Under the pieces are notes generated by a model that had not been told where the DNA came from, searched no databases, and saw only the letters and a program-made list of their open reading frames with translations. Source: Lagopus muta (lineage: Eukaryota > Chordata > Aves > Galliformes > Phasianidae). From it: a stretch of DNA of 64,000 bases. Made by a program: the position numbers and the translations under genes. The number at the start of each line of letters is the position of its first letter. Positions within the stretch are counted from its first letter, which is position 1. Where the stretch lies: positions 13,330,001 to 13,394,000 of the forward strand of contig NC_064443.1 in the NCBI RefSeq assembly GCF_023343835.1, read 5' to 3'. Of this stretch, positions 62,311 through 64,000 are shown in pieces.

Positions 62311-64000
62311 ATGGAGAGGTGTGAGCAAAAGAGAGCAAATATATTTTCAGCAAAGTTTCGGAAAGAAACGGAGAGCTAATGAGGTGGAGCTCATCTAGAT
62401 GGCAGCAGCAAGCATTGCTTTTCCTACCAGGACAAGTGTCTAGAGACGTGTCTGGAGAATAAAAGAGAATTAATAAATTGCCAGACTAATGGATGAGGGT
62501 AGAAAGAGCTACAAAGAAACACCAGTATTAGCCTGAAGCAACTAAGGTGCAGTGGATTTATATACACTCCAGTTTGTTCAGAATGAGTGCTCAGTGTTGG
62601 GCAGCTCCATTGCCTTTTTTTCTTTTCTGGGGGCAAATCCTGACTGTGGAAGCTAACAGCTCCATCACCTGTATAATTAGTATGAGTAAGTCCCTGTGTT
62701 TGCACAGGGTGTTGGTTGGAGGCTGCTGCCACCCAGCAGACACATCCATGGAGGTGGACACGGATGGGCTGCTGCTGGTGACAGGAAAGAATGAGGAGAG
62801 CATTGGGTTTAGGCTGAAATAAATGGGTTGTCCAGCTGTAGCTGCTTTAGAGAGGAAGTTGAATGTTAATTAGATGCCACCAGTAATTACGGTGATTATG
62901 TATTTTTTGAGTGGCTGTTGGGAATAGTTCAATTCCCATCCAAAGGCGAGAATGAGTGACATTTCTAATCACTTTAAGGAGAAGGGAAGGTTCTTCTTAA
63001 ATGAGGAAAATTGCTGTGAAACAATTTAAGCTACAGTAGATGCAAAGAACTGTAACTGCTTTGATGTCACCGTCAGGAAAAGTGGATGTTGATGAAGCAA
63101 GAGAAAATGCAGTAAAAGCATCCTGCTTCCCTGCCTTCTGACTTCAGAAACCCAGGCACTGGGCAGAAAGTCTTTTTCAACTCTGAATATGGGCTGTAAT
63201 GATTTAAAAAAGGAAGGAACAGTAATAAAGGAAAGGAGGGAGGGTTTGTCAGGTTTAACAACATTCATAAGCAGATGATGGCAAAATTGGGACCTATGCT
63301 GTTCTTCCACATGTCTGCATTTTCTTGACTGTGAACTAAGCAGTCCTCTTGAAAATGCTCTGAAATTATTTTCCTCTCTGTCAGGTCTTTTTTTGGTTGT
63401 TGTTGTTCCAGAAAACCAAATTCTTTAGGCTTATCCATACACTGGGCTGTTCCAAAACTGTTGTGCTGTGCATATTTCTGCAGGTCCTGGCATAATATAA
63501 GTGCATGAATGAGAACCTACTCAGGAATATCTATTGTGCTCTGAACTGAATTTTTCTTTCAGCTGTAGATAAAAACTCTCACTTATACCCACTATTCAGA
63601 ACTCCTTAACATGCCACCCACTGAGTCTGATAACCTAACACCTTTGATCTCAGTCTCAGCTCAAATTCACCCTTTGCAATATTTTGTTGAGGTTTTGAAT
63701 AAACTTGCATACATTCCCACCAAGCATGTATTGGACCCTCAGACTTTTGTGGGATGCTGTACTGGAAATAACAGGTGCAGACTGATTAGATGAGAGCTTA
63801 CATGTGCTGGGTGAGACCGTTGTCTTCAGTGCAAATCCACTGAGTGCTTCTAGGGGTCCCTCATGTCTAAAAATAATGACAAATGCTTGAATTTTATGTG
63901 TATGAACATCTAAGGACAGTGAGCTGATTTGCACAGAAACCTTCTGATGCTTGGACAAGGACAGTCTCCTGCAACCCACAGGAATGTTCCACCTACAGGA

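Larger units (their letters stand above)
23906..64000 (+). other. SYNPR: SYNPR intron 2 (first 40 kb, continues past the window)
   Basis: The region after the exon 2 donor contains no sequence resembling the next family exon (first transmembrane helix, F-A-I-F-A-F-A-T-C-G-G), and no candidate for the short-isoform start exon was noticed. The window therefore ends inside this intron. Mammalian SYNPR also has very large introns, which is consistent. Contents are CR1 fragments, one mariner element, homopolymer tracts and unique sequence. Confidence 0.68.
56617..64000. other. SYNPR intron 2, distal part to the window end
   Basis: Mostly unique sequence with one ancient CR1-like piece, one inverted CR1 piece (61,716), an A-run at 61,146, T-runs at 61,885-61,915 and the candidate block at 62,150. 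No further synaptoporin exon was recognised. Confidence 0.5.

Noticed and set aside
63890..63905. atgtgtatg as the start of the short SYNPR isoform
   Set aside because: The following codons do not continue the expected M-C-M-V-I-F start and no donor fits; the short-isoform exon is presumably beyond the window.
1..64000. Endogenous retrovirus, CRISPR array, tRNA or rRNA genes
   Set aside because: No LTR pairs, pol motifs, spaced direct repeats or cloverleaf consensus boxes were recognised on either strand by eye; a tRNAscan and RepeatMasker run would settle small remnants.

Overview
The window looks like nuclear DNA from a bird, most likely a galliform. The evidence is many 5'-truncated CR1 LINE copies, recognisable by their 3' ends built on repeated 'attctatgattctatg' and 'ggtcccttccaaccc', plus one short mariner element of the kind known from chicken. 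Long non-coding stretches, one CpG-island promoter, and GT-AG splice sites also point to a vertebrate. There are no operons, prokaryotic genes, CRISPR arrays, rRNA genes or recognisable tRNA genes.

Only one protein-coding gene could be supported: the 5' end of a synaptoporin gene (SYNPR, long isoform) on the + strand. Its CpG-island promoter spans about 23,040-24,010. Coding exon 1 (23,737-23,754, six codons) is separated by an 85-bp intron from coding exon 2 (23,840-23,905, 22 codons). A canonical donor follows, and the rest of the window to 64,000 is read as the long second intron. The exon for the first transmembrane helix and the separate first exon of the short isoform were looked for by eye and not found, so they probably lie beyond the window.

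Layout: 1-8,249 is intergenic and contains almost no recognisable interspersed repeat. 8,250-23,040 is intergenic with four CR1 fragments, two small isolated CpG-dense patches (8,789-8,942 and 11,865-12,010) and palindromic homeodomain-type motifs (13,585-13,606 and 14,232-14,255), all possible distal regulatory elements. 23,040-24,010 is the promoter island with potential G-quadruplex and pyrimidine tracts. 23,906-64,000 is intronic, with about sixteen CR1 fragments, one 545-bp mariner element (55,747-56,291) carrying a broken transposase start, many poly-T/poly-A tracts, and several unique AT-rich blocks with homeodomain or octamer motifs.

All names come from reading and memory of family hallmarks; no alignment was run. 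The many short open frames of 60-180 codons behave like chance frames, and none was accepted as a gene. Functional claims about non-coding blocks are hypotheses.
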